From: Treponema sp.
Lineage (GTDB): Bacteria > Spirochaetota > Spirochaetia > Treponematales > Breznakiellaceae
DNA: 10,656 nucleotides
Direction: 5' to 3'
Assembly (NCBI GenBank): GCA_031255615.1
Contig: JAIRSD010000016.1
Location: 1-10,656, forward strand
The position numbers and the translations under genes are program-made. The notes under the pieces were generated by a model. That model was not told where the DNA came from. It was given only the letters and a program-made list of their open reading frames with translations, and made no database searches. Numbering within the stretch: the first letter of the stretch is position 1; each line of letters opens with the position of its first letter. Below, piece by piece: positions 1-6,576 of the stretch.

Positions 1-555
1 CCCAGCGGTTCGGGAAAAACCACCATGATGAATATTATCGGCTGCATGGATAAGCCTTCCGCCGGGTCGGTGATTCTGGACGGTATCAATATCTCCAAAG
101 AGAGCGCCAGGAACCTTACTACGATCCGGCGGGACAAGATCGGGCTTATCTTCCAGCAGTTCCATCTGGTGAATTATTTGACCGCCCTGGAAAATGTGAT
201 GGTGGCCCAGTACTACCACAGCATGCCCGATGAAAAGGAAGCCATGACGGCGCTGGAGCGGGTCGGCCTGACGGCCAGGGCGAAGCACCTGCCCAGCCAG
301 CTTTCCGGCGGGGAACAGCAGCGGGTCTGCATTGCCCGTGCGCTGATCAACTACCCCATGCTGATTCTGGCGGACGAACCCACGGGGAACCTGGACGAGG
401 CGAATGAAAAAATCGTCATTGATATTTTTAAACAGCTCCACGCCGAGGGCAGTACGATCATCGTGGTTACCCATGATCCGGAGGTGGCCGAAGACGCGGA
501 ACGGACCGTGGTTTTGGAGCATGGCAGAATTTCGCGGATAGTGGGGAGTGAGTAA
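1..555 (+). CDS. ABC transporter ATP-binding protein, MacB/LolD type (5' partial)
   Basis: This is the ATPase subunit of an ABC transporter. The reading frame is open from base 1, which falls inside the Walker A motif (visible PSGSGKTT), so the true start lies outside the window and 184 residues are visible. In order come the Q-loop (IFQQFHL, around visible residues 50-56), the ABC signature LSGGEQQR (101-108), Walker B with catalytic Glu ([12 protein letters not shown], Asp125/Glu126) and the switch His of VTHD (158). The LSGGEQQR and DEPTGNLD wording and the short C-terminus fit the LolD/MacB/FtsE branch, which pairs with FtsX-like permeases rather than solute importers (family knowledge). 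A permease gene would be expected upstream. The next gene on the same strand is an FMN-binding lipoprotein, suggesting a shared extracytoplasmic function (inference). Substrate unknown. Confidence 0.95.
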   Translation, partial: PSGSGKTTMMNIIGCMDKPSAGSVILDGINISKESARNLTTIRRDKIGLIFQQFHLVNYLTALENVMVAQYYHSMPDEKEAMTALERVGLTARAKHLPSQLSGGEQQRVCIARALINYPMLILADEPTGNLDEANEKIVIDIFKQLHAEGSTIIVVTHDPEVAEDAERTVVLEHGRISRIVGSE

Positions 556-602
556 GGAGTGAGAAGTTAGGAGTGAGGAGTGAGTGAATAGTGCGGAGTG
601 AG
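545..602 (+). repeat. GGAGTGAG short-repeat cluster
   Basis: The octamer GGAGTGAG occurs five times, at 545-552, 556-563, 570-577, 577-584 and 595-602, with irregular spacers such as AAGTTA and TGAATAGTGC. The first copy lies in the last codons of the ABC ATPase and the rest fill the gap before the FMN-binding lipoprotein gene. Each unit resembles a Shine-Dalgarno core. The pattern looks like a degenerate short tandem repeat, prone to copy-number change by slippage (inference). Confidence 0.7.
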
Positions 603-623
603 AAATACGGGGGTTAGGAGTTG

Positions 624-1046
624 ATGGTGAGGAATGGATTTGCGGGATTGGTGGGCACAATTTTGCTGGGCGCGGTTCTGCTGGCCGGATGTGAAAAGGC
701 CGCCTATAGGGACGGGATCTACACGGGGCGGAGCGGCGAGGACGACACCGGCGCCTGGGGGGAAGTGACCCTTAGCATCGGCGGGGGGAAGATAAACGGC
801 TGCGAATTTGTTACCCGGCAAAAGGACGGGACCGTAAAAGATGAAAACTACGGGAAGACTCACGGGGAAATTTCCAACCGGGATTTCTACAACAAGGCCC
901 AGCTTGCGGTGGAGGCGATGAAGCAATACGCCGCCGCATACCTTAAGGCAGGGAATTTAAACGATGTAGAGGCCGTAAGCGGCGCGACGATTGCCTATAA
1001 CCAGTTCCGCGAGGCGGTGGAACAGGCCCTGGAAGGGGCAAAATAG
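624..1046 (+). CDS. FMN-binding domain lipoprotein
   Basis: This is a small exported lipoprotein of 140 aa. Residues 1-22 form a lipoprotein signal peptide: a hydrophobic stretch ending in LLAG before Cys23, the expected lipidation site. After a short linker comes an FMN_bind-type domain (about residues 28-137) with DGIYTG near its start and EAVSGATIAYNQF near its end. In this family the Thr of SGAT (Thr122 here) is the residue to which the flavin transferase ApbE attaches FMN covalently (family knowledge). A redox role outside the cytoplasmic membrane is therefore likely. ATG 624 is chosen because AGGAG (616-620) lies 3 nt upstream; TTG 621 would touch the ribosome site, while GTG 627 has better spacing and is also possible. 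The gene follows an ABC ATPase by about 68 nt on the same strand. The electron donor and acceptor are not shown. Confidence 0.88.
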   Translation: MVRNGFAGLVGTILLGAVLLAGCEKAAYRDGIYTGRSGEDDTGAWGEVTLSIGGGKINGCEFVTRQKDGTVKDENYGKTHGEISNRDFYNKAQLAVEAMKQYAAAYLKAGNLNDVEAVSGATIAYNQFREAVEQALEGAK

Positions 1047-1260
1047 CCGCCTAGTAGGCTGCTTAGTCTAAAAAATCGGATATGTAGACAGAAGAAATTT
1101 ACTACAAAGGCGAAGAAGGCGCGCGAAGGGCGGGGATCGAAGGTGCTTTTTCATTCCTTCGTGTTCCTGGCGAGCCGTAGTTCGCTTTTGTGCGCCCTTG
1201 TGGTTAACATTCCTGTTCCCGGTTCTTTCGCTTATCCGGTGGTTTAGTGTAATCACGGTA
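1047..1260. other. Convergent intergenic spacer with degenerate inverted repeat
   Basis: This spacer lies between the 3' ends of the FMN-binding gene (plus) and the CBS-domain membrane protein gene (minus). Outer arms at 1098-1112 (TTTACTACAAAGGCG) and 1193-1207 (reverse complement TTAACCACAAGGGCG) match at 12 of 15 positions. Inner arms CGAAGG (1138-1143) and CCTTCG (1156-1161) enclose a 12-nt loop containing CTTTTT. I recall similar ACCACAAAGG...CACGAAGG motifs as dispersed intergenic repeats in several bacteria, but cannot verify this. The fold could help end both converging transcripts (inference). I see no convincing gene here. Confidence 0.5.
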
Positions 1261-2571
1261 CTAGATCAGGGTAACCAGGGCTTCTTCTAGGCGGCGGTCT
1301 TTGATACGGATTACCCGGATCTTCAGGCCCGAATCTTCAATTTCGGTCTGCTCCCCATCCGGCGGGACCCGGCCCAGGACGCTGAACACGAAGCCCCCGA
1401 AGGTATCGTACTGGTCCAGGGGCAGGCTGCGGCCGGTTTCCCGGGCCACCCGGTCCAGGAAGACCGCGCCGTTGATCCGCCAGGTTCCGGGGCCCAGGCT
1501 TTCGATTACCGGCTTTTCCACCGGGGAAACGCTGTAGTCCAGATCCCCCACTAACAGTTCCAACAGATCGTTCATCGTAACAACGCCAAGCATACTCCCG
1601 TATTCGTCAATGACCAGGGCAAAGTGGTCATGTTTTTTCTTCATGTTCCTGAAAAGATGATCCGCTTTCACCGTGGCGGGCACCAGTTGATGCGGCCTGA
1701 TCGCCCGGTCCAGCACGGTCCGCCGATCCCGCCGGTCAAGCCGGAAGTAGTCCCCGGCGCTGAGTACCCCGGTAATACGGTCCGGGTCCCCATCGCAGAG
1801 GGGATAAAAATCGTGCCGGTTCTCCCTGATGGTCTTTTCCCAGTCTTCGTCGCCGTCCCGCAGATCCAAAAAGGTAACGTAGCGGCGGTGGGTCATGATC
1901 TCCGCCGCGCTGATGTCGTCAAACTCAAAAACGTTGTGGATAATCTCCTTTTCGCTGGCGTTGATGGCTCCCCGTGCGCTGCCCGCGTCGATCATCAGCC
2001 GGATCTCCTCTTCGGTGATGATGGAGTCCTCCGTTTCCGGGTCAATCCGCAGCAGCCGGAGGATTCCGTTGGTGGAGCGGGTCAGAAGCCAGACCACCGG
2101 CGCGAAGATCCGGGAGATGCCGAGGATGAGGCCCGATATGGCCAGGGCCAGGGTGTCGGCCTTTTTCATGGCGATTCGCTTGGGGACCAGTTCCCCCAGC
2201 ACCAGGGTAAAAAACGAGAGGATGATAGTGATGATGACCACCGAAAGTACGTCAATGGTGGCGGCGGGGAGGGGGGCCCCCCAGGATAGCGCCCAGCGGG
2301 TGATTTTTTCCGAAAAATTATCCGCCGCGAAGGCGCTGCCCAAAAAGCCCGCCAGGGTGATGCCTACCTGGATGGTGGCCAGAAATTTCGCGGGCTGTTT
2401 GGTCAGGGTGAGGAGCCGGGCGGCCCGCCTGTCCCCGGCGGCGGACATTTTTTCCAGCCGTGTATCGCTGATGGAAATAAGGGCGATCTCTGCGCAGGCG
2501 AAGACCGCGTTCACCATGATGAGACAGAATTGCAGAAGGAGCTGCCAGAAAATAGAGTCCGTTTCATCCAT
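1261..2571 (-). CDS. CNNM/CorC (HlyC-type) membrane protein with CBS pair
   Basis: This is a 436-aa inner-membrane protein of the family variously called hemolysin C, TlyC, CorC or PaeA, proposed to take part in divalent-cation efflux or tolerance (family knowledge; the hemolysin label is historical). The DUF21/CNNM transmembrane domain covers about residues 8-165, with hydrophobic stretches near 8-34, 65-82, 104-126 and 139-165 and the family motif GELVPKRIA at 126-134. Two CBS domains follow (about 220-275 and 288-345; the second carries FALVIDEYGSMLGVVTMNDLLE), then a CorC_HlyC domain (about 360-430; DTFGGFVFSVLGRVP). The start is ATG 2571, because the conserved first membrane segment begins there and GGAGG (2581-2585) sits 9 nt upstream. 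The frame is open further upstream, but that part overlaps purD and looks non-biological. The start overlaps the purD stop by 8 nt, so translation is probably coupled. Confidence 0.93.
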   Translation of the reverse strand: MDETDSIFWQLLLQFCLIMVNAVFACAEIALISISDTRLEKMSAAGDRRAARLLTLTKQPAKFLATIQVGITLAGFLGSAFAADNFSEKITRWALSWGAPLPAATIDVLSVVIITIILSFFTLVLGELVPKRIAMKKADTLALAISGLILGISRIFAPVVWLLTRSTNGILRLLRIDPETEDSIITEEEIRLMIDAGSARGAINASEKEIIHNVFEFDDISAAEIMTHRRYVTFLDLRDGDEDWEKTIRENRHDFYPLCDGDPDRITGVLSAGDYFRLDRRDRRTVLDRAIRPHQLVPATVKADHLFRNMKKKHDHFALVIDEYGSMLGVVTMNDLLELLVGDLDYSVSPVEKPVIESLGPGTWRINGAVFLDRVARETGRSLPLDQYDTFGGFVFSVLGRVPPDGEQTEIEDSGLKIRVIRIKDRRLEEALVTLI

Positions 2572-4024
2572 GGCGGTCCGCCTCCGCCGAAGATGCCGCC
2601 TCCCGGCGGCTCCGGTCTTCCCCCGGCATCGGGGCCGGGCCGTCGAGGCCAATGTCCCGGCGGAATCCCATGCCGGTAAAGTGGATGGCCTCCATGGCAG
2701 CGTAGGCCCGGGTCCGGGCTTCCTCCGGGTTCCGGCCCAGGGCGGAGAGGACCAATACCCGTCCGCCGTTGGTATAAAGCCCCGCAGCCTCCCTGCCGTC
2801 CTCCCCCTGCCGCGCGCCGGCGGCAAAGAGCGCGGCCCCGGTTTCCGCCAGGCGACGGCGGTCGATGCTGATGGGGTCCCCCCTGCGGTAGGGGCCGGGG
2901 TAGCCCTCCGCCACGGCTGCCGGGGCGCAGACCGCACCGGGCTTCCAGACGAGGGGAATGTCCTGAAGGCCGGGGACCGGCGGCCCGGACGGGGAGGGCA
3001 GCCCCCCCAGGGCGACGGCCTGACAGAGTTCGAAAAAGTCCGAATCCAGCAGCGGCAGCACCGCCTGGGTCTCCGGATCCCCCAAGCGTACATTGTACTC
3101 CAGAAGGTAGCAGCGCCCCCCAGAGATCATAAGGCCGAAAAAGAGGAAACCCCGGTAGTCCAGGCCCTCCGCCTCCAGCCCCCGGAGCGTGGGTTCCAGG
3201 ACGGCGGCGGTAAAATCCCGGCGGCAGGATTCGGTAAAGTCCGGCGCCGGGGCGATAGCGCCCATGCCGCCGGTATTGGGGCCCTTGCCGTTCTCAAAAC
3301 GGCTCTTGTGATCCCTGGCGGCAATAAAGGGCCTTATCAGGCCCCTCCGTCCGGGCCCCGCATCCACAGCGGCCAGGATCGAAATTTCCCTTCCCGCAAG
3401 GAAGTCCTCGATAAGCACCGTATCCCCCGCCCCGCCCAGGGTCCGGTCCCGCATAAAGGCGTTGATCGCCCCTGCCGCCGCGTCGAAGGAAGGGGCCACC
3501 ACTACCCCCTTTCCGGCGGCCAGACCGTCGGCCTTGATCACCAGGGGCGGCGGCGCGGCCCCGCCGGAATCGGCGGCGCGGCGGGAGGGGGCGAAATGCT
3601 CCCCGGCATAGTCCAGGGCGTCGCGGGGATCGCTGAACTCCCGGCTTGCGGGGGCCCGGACGCCGTACTTTTTCATAAATTCCTTGGCAAAGGCCTTGCT
3701 CGCCTCCAGCCGGGCGGCATCTCTGCCGGGCCCCGCCACGGCAAGTCCCGCCGCGCGAAAACAGTCCGCAAGCCCCGCCGCCAGGGGCTCCTCGGGCCCC
3801 ACCACGGTCAGTCCAATATTCCGCTCCCGGACAAAGGCGATGATCGCCTCCTGCCCTTCCGGCCCGGAAAGGCTCGCGTCCAGGGGCACATTCTCACACT
3901 TGGCCTCCATGGCGGTGCCGCCATTTCCGGGAACCACATAGACCCGTTCCACCCGCTCCGACTGGGCAAGTTTCCAGGCGATGGCGTGTTCCCTGCCGCC
4001 CGAACCGATGACCGCTACCCGCAT
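2564..4024 (-). CDS. purD: Phosphoribosylamine-glycine ligase (GARS)
   Basis: This enzyme makes glycinamide ribonucleotide from phosphoribosylamine, glycine and ATP, the second step of de novo purine synthesis in the cytoplasm. The 486-aa protein shows the N-terminal motif VIGSGGREHAIAWKLA (5-20), VVGPEEPLAAGL (74-85), the ATP-grasp segment LVIKADGLAAGKGVVVA (161-177), GPNTGGMGA (248-256) and the metal/ATP-binding stretch EYNVRLGDPETQ (309-320). The end of the recognisable fold is near residue 460 (FRRDIGL). It is longer than the usual roughly 420-430 aa because of an Ala/Pro-rich insertion around 146-160, a looser region around 340-412 and a charged 26-residue tail whose gene segment holds the ribosome site and start of the downstream gene. 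ATG 4024 fits the family N-terminus; GGGA (complement of 4032-4035) lies 7 nt upstream. No other pur gene is in the window, so purD is detached from any pur cluster on its downstream side. Confidence 0.96.
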   Translation of the reverse strand: MRVAVIGSGGREHAIAWKLAQSERVERVYVVPGNGGTAMEAKCENVPLDASLSGPEGQEAIIAFVRERNIGLTVVGPEEPLAAGLADCFRAAGLAVAGPGRDAARLEASKAFAKEFMKKYGVRAPASREFSDPRDALDYAGEHFAPSRRAADSGGAAPPPLVIKADGLAAGKGVVVAPSFDAAAGAINAFMRDRTLGGAGDTVLIEDFLAGREISILAAVDAGPGRRGLIRPFIAARDHKSRFENGKGPNTGGMGAIAPAPDFTESCRRDFTAAVLEPTLRGLEAEGLDYRGFLFFGLMISGGRCYLLEYNVRLGDPETQAVLPLLDSDFFELCQAVALGGLPSPSGPPVPGLQDIPLVWKPGAVCAPAAVAEGYPGPYRRGDPISIDRRRLAETGAALFAAGARQGEDGREAAGLYTNGGRVLVLSALGRNPEEARTRAYAAMEAIHFTGMGFRRDIGLDGPAPMPGEDRSRREAASSAEADRHG

Positions 4025-4132
4025 GTCCTATTCCCGTTTTAGCATTGCTGCCAAGTTAGCACCCCAAACCGCCGGCCTGAGGTTATCCAGTCCGCCCTTA
4101 TGCAGGCGCGGACGGATTTTAATTACCGTGGA

Positions 4133-4165
4133 CTTGTTCAGTAACCCGGTTGGTTATTGAACAAG
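4133..4165. promoter_or_regulatory. Stem-loop in the purD upstream region
   Basis: Arms CTTGTTCAGTAACC (4133-4146) and GGTTATTGAACAAG (4152-4165) pair over 14 bp with one wobble and a 5-nt loop. It lies about 110 nt upstream of the purD start. Neither side is followed by a T-run, so it is unlikely to be an intrinsic terminator. It could be a leader RNA structure or a protein-binding site (inference). Confidence 0.55.
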
Positions 4166-4225
4166 CCTTGCGAAAAATATGGGTTTCCCGGGGGAATCCA
4201 TGTTTTTCTTCTTTGAAAAGCAGTT

Positions 4226-4255
4226 GTTGTTCAGAAACTGAAGTTTCTAAACAAC
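4226..4255. promoter_or_regulatory. Stem-loop or operator-like inverted repeat near a possible purD promoter
   Basis: Arms GTTGTTCAGAAAC (4226-4238) and GTTTCTAAACAAC (4243-4255) pair over 13 positions with a single mismatch and a TGAA loop. It lies just downstream, on the minus strand, of the TATACT box at 4259-4264. It would therefore overlap the start of a purD transcript made from that box. It could be an operator or a 5' stabilising hairpin (inference). Confidence 0.5.
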
Positions 4256-4258
4256 TTT

Positions 4259-4264
4259 AGTATA
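4259..4264 (-). promoter_or_regulatory. Possible -10 box for purD (TATACT)
   Basis: Read on the minus strand, this is TATACT, a 5 of 6 match to the sigma-70 -10 consensus. No good -35 element stands 16-18 bp upstream; the sequence there reads about TGTCTT. If used, the purD leader would be about 230 nt and contain both stem-loops at 4133-4165 and 4226-4255. Confidence 0.35.
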
Positions 4265-4265
4265 G

Positions 4266-4433
4266 CAAAAGGGCGGCGGAAAAGACAGGCGAGCGCGGAA
4301 GTCCGCGGGCTGTTCCCGGTTTGGCTTCGGCCCGTTTTACACTGGGGATCTATGGCGCACTGAGCTATGCCGGAGCATGCGCGCCGCCCCCGGCGGCAGC
4401 CCGCTAAAGGGGGTGGAACACGGCGAAGGCCGG
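4266..4433. other. Gene-free spacer beside element A
   Basis: GC-rich spacer with no recognisable gene. Short open frames exist on both strands, but they run on into the hairpin array and show no family motifs, so I treat them as spurious. It contains GCCGCCCCCGGCGGC (4383-4397), a short GC palindrome that may be the outer edge of element A. I see nothing else supportable. Confidence 0.5.
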
Positions 4434-4702
4434 GCCGGCAGGGAGGCCGGACCCAGGGGCCGGGCCTTTTGGTTTTGGCGGAGTTTCGCGGCAGCCGCGA
4501 AACTCCGCATTGGGATGACTCCGCCGGGTTGCTGCGCCGTGGGCGCGGCAACTGGGAAGGCGGACATCCGCAGGGATGCGGATGTCCGCCCGCGCAAGGG
4601 ATAGGAGGGGTGCGGAGCAGACCCGGCGCGGAGCGCCGGGGCCGGAGCGCAGCGGAGCCCCGGATAGCCCGGTCCCCGGCCCGCAGGGCCGGGGATGCGC
4701 CC
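4434..4702 (-). repeat. Modular hairpin repeat element, copy A
   Basis: This non-coding array of hairpins reads in the minus direction and shares ordered blocks with copy B (9983-10203). Blocks: ATGCGCCC (4695-4702), CGGATAGCCCGGT (4661-4673), a 21-nt core at 4587-4607 (includes GCGCAAGGGATAGGAG) and a 17-nt hairpin at 4434-4450. Between them lie hairpins: CCCCGGCCC/GGGCCGGGG (4674-4694), CCCGGCGC/GCGCCGGG (4622-4640), GGCGGACATCCGC/GCGGATGTCCGCC (4559-4590), GTTGCTGCGCC/GGCGCGGCAAC (4528-4552, one wobble) and GCGGAGTTTCGCGGC/GCCGCGAAACTCCGC (4478-4508). The stems are mostly unrelated to those of copy B although the joints are identical. The edges are set by the outermost shared blocks and could extend further. 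Function unknown: it could be a mobile repeat, a DNA fold or a structured RNA. Confidence 0.85.
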
Positions 4703-4760
4703 AACCCACAATTTATATGCGGCATGTCCTAAACCGAGAGTTGCCGCAGTTCCCGCGGCA

Positions 4761-4799
4761 TTGTAGTAATTTTTTGTTCTTCCGGTATAATTAAAAGGA
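4761..4799 (+). promoter_or_regulatory. Promoter-like sequence and AAAAGGA just before the helicase gene
   Basis: A perfect TATAAT (4786-4791) lies 9 nt before ATG 4801, with a weak TTGTAG (4761-4766) 19 bp upstream of it. A transcript from this box would start near 4798 and be nearly leaderless. AAAAGGA (4793-4799) could instead be a ribosome site, but it is only 1 nt from the ATG, which is unusually close. Local base composition turns AT-rich here after the GC-rich array. Confidence 0.5.
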
Positions 4800-4800
4800 T

Positions 4801-6576
4801 ATGTTTACGGAAAAATCCTCGGAAGGGATTGACCAGGGCTCCGGCGCTGTGAAGCCTTTAATCGTGCAGAGCGATCGTACCCTGCTTCTTGATGTACATG
4901 CCGATGCCGCCGGGGAGGCGCGGGCCGCGATTTTGCCCTTTGCGGAACTGGAAAAATCTCCGGAACATATCCATACTTACCGGATTACCCCCCTGTCCCT
5001 CTGGAACGCCGCCAGCGCGGGGCTTTCTCCCGCCGATATTATGAAGGTCATCGGCGCATACAGCCGCTATGCCGTGCCTTCCGGAATTTTGGAAGCCTTT
5101 GCCGACACCATGTCCAGGTATGGGAAAATCAGGATGGTCTCCTCCGGGGCGGCGGCGGGGAAGATCGGCGACACCCTGTTCCTTTGCTGCGAAAACGAGG
5201 TGATCGCCAGGGAGATTGGGGCCGCCAAGTCTTTGGAGAAATACCTACAGCCCGCCGGACTGTCCTCCCTGCCCGACGGTTCCCCGCTGGATGACGTGCC
5301 GGATAACGTGCCGGGGGGGGCCTTTCTCCTGCGCTTGATTGACCGGGGCACGGTCAAACGGGAGCTTATCCGTCTGGGCTGGCCGGTCAAGGACGAGGCC
5401 CCCTTTGTGGAGGGCGAGGAACTGCGGATGGAACTGCTGCAGACCAGCCGTTCCGGCCGTCCCTTCGCCCCCCGGGACTATCAGTGGGACGCGGCCCGCT
5501 CGGTATGCGGGGACGGGGGCCCCGGCACGGGCTACGGGGTGGTGGTGCTGCCCTGCGGGTCGGGGAAGACCGTGGTGGGGATGACCGTCATGTCCCTTTT
5601 GAAGACCAATACCCTGGTGCTTACCACCAACGTGGCCGCCGTGCATCAGTGGATCGAGGAATTGCTGGACAAGACCGATCTAAAGCCGGAGGATATTGCC
5701 GAATATACCGGGGATTCCAAATCGGTGGCCCCTGTTACCATCGCAACCTATCAAATTGTTACCTGGCGGCCGGATCGGGGGGGGGATTTTCCCCATTTCC
5801 GCCTGTTCCGGGAACGGTCCTGGGGGCTTATCGTCTATGATGAGGTGCATCTCCTTCCCGCGCCGGTGTTCCGGGTAACCGCGGAACTCCAGGCGGTCCG
5901 GCGGCTGGGGCTTACCGCTACGCTGATTCGGGAAGACGGCGCCGAGGACGCGGTGTTCAGCCTGGTGGGGCCCAAGCGCTGCGACGTGCCCTGGAAGGAT
6001 CTGGAGGTTCAGGGCTGGATCGCGGAGGCCATCTGCACGGAGATCCGCCTGGATCTCCCCGAAAATATGAAGATACCCTATGCGGTCGCATCTCCCCGGG
6101 AGAAGTACCGAATCGCCAGCGAAAATCCCCTCAAGGGGGACGCGGTCCGGCAGCTAGTAGAAAATCATCCGGAAGACCAAATTCTCGTCATCGGCCAATA
6201 CATATCCCAGTTGGAAGCCATGGCCCGGATCCTTAACGCCCCCCTAATCACCGGAAAAATGGCGAACCCGGAGCGGGAGCGGATCTACGCCGCCTTTAAA
6301 CGGGGGGAACTGCGGGTAATTGTGGTGTCCCGGGTGGCCAACTTCGCCATCGATCTACCCGACGCTTCCTGCGCGGTGCAGATTTCCGGATCCTTCGGGT
6401 CCCGGCAGGAGGAAGCCCAGCGGCTGGGGCGGATCCTGCGGCCCAAGGGCGGGAAAAACGCATGGTTCTACACCCTGGTATCTCATCGGACGGTGGAGGA
6501 AGATTTTGCCGGCAACCGGCAGAAGTTCCTCGCCGAACAGGGTTACAAGTACACTATTCAGCATTGGACGGCCTAA
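4801..6576 (+). CDS. XPB/ERCC3-family superfamily 2 DNA helicase
   Basis: This is a 591-aa ATP-dependent 3'-5' DNA helicase/translocase like eukaryotic XPB. Bacterial members unwind DNA and are assigned to repair, though their cellular role is poorly defined (family knowledge). Residues 1 to about 215 form the XPB-type N-terminal region, with KPLIVQSDRTLLLDVHADA (18-36) as a probable conserved start. Motifs: FAPRDYQWDAA (Q-like), Walker A LPCGSGKT (Lys256), DEVH box (347-350), LGLTATLIREDG (motif III plus the RED-like segment typical of XPB), VVSRVANFAIDLPDA (motif V) and QRLGR (motif VI, 540-544). Length and motif order fit an intact protein. ATG 4801 is the first start; GTG 4849, just before KPLIVQ, is an alternative with no better ribosome site. 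G8 (5313-5320) and G9 (5777-5785) tracts lie inside the gene. The next gene starts with no gap, so the two are almost certainly cotranscribed. Confidence 0.95.
   Translation: MFTEKSSEGIDQGSGAVKPLIVQSDRTLLLDVHADAAGEARAAILPFAELEKSPEHIHTYRITPLSLWNAASAGLSPADIMKVIGAYSRYAVPSGILEAFADTMSRYGKIRMVSSGAAAGKIGDTLFLCCENEVIAREIGAAKSLEKYLQPAGLSSLPDGSPLDDVPDNVPGGAFLLRLIDRGTVKRELIRLGWPVKDEAPFVEGEELRMELLQTSRSGRPFAPRDYQWDAARSVCGDGGPGTGYGVVVLPCGSGKTVVGMTVMSLLKTNTLVLTTNVAAVHQWIEELLDKTDLKPEDIAEYTGDSKSVAPVTIATYQIVTWRPDRGGDFPHFRLFRERSWGLIVYDEVHLLPAPVFRVTAELQAVRRLGLTATLIREDGAEDAVFSLVGPKRCDVPWKDLEVQGWIAEAICTEIRLDLPENMKIPYAVASPREKYRIASENPLKGDAVRQLVENHPEDQILVIGQYISQLEAMARILNAPLITGKMANPERERIYAAFKRGELRVIVVSRVANFAIDLPDASCAVQISGSFGSRQEEAQRLGRILRPKGGKNAWFYTLVSHRTVEEDFAGNRQKFLAEQGYKYTIQHWTA

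Noticed and set aside
1068..1256. 62-codon open frame on the minus strand in the convergent spacer
   Set aside because: Its sequence derives from the ACCACAAAGG-type repeat, it has no ribosome site of note, and such frames are typical repeat artefacts.
2572..3093. Upstream extension of the CNNM/CorC frame
   Set aside because: It overlaps purD in another frame, is Arg/Pro-rich, and lies before the conserved first membrane segment; ATG 2571 has a proper ribosome site.
1895..4042. Very long open frame (about 715 codons) on the plus strand
   Set aside because: It is antisense to purD and the CNNM/CorC gene, both of which have clear family motifs. Its product is low-complexity and Arg/Pro/Gly-rich, as expected for a GC-rich antisense frame.
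4025..4264. Purine riboswitch upstream of purD
   Set aside because: The two stems do not form the three-way junction and the conserved junction bases I know for that aptamer are not visible.
4231..4794. Several overlapping open frames across element A on both strands
   Set aside because: They exist only because the hairpin array is GC-rich. Their products are Pro/Arg/Gly-rich and have no motifs, and the DNA signal there is palindromic, not codon-like.
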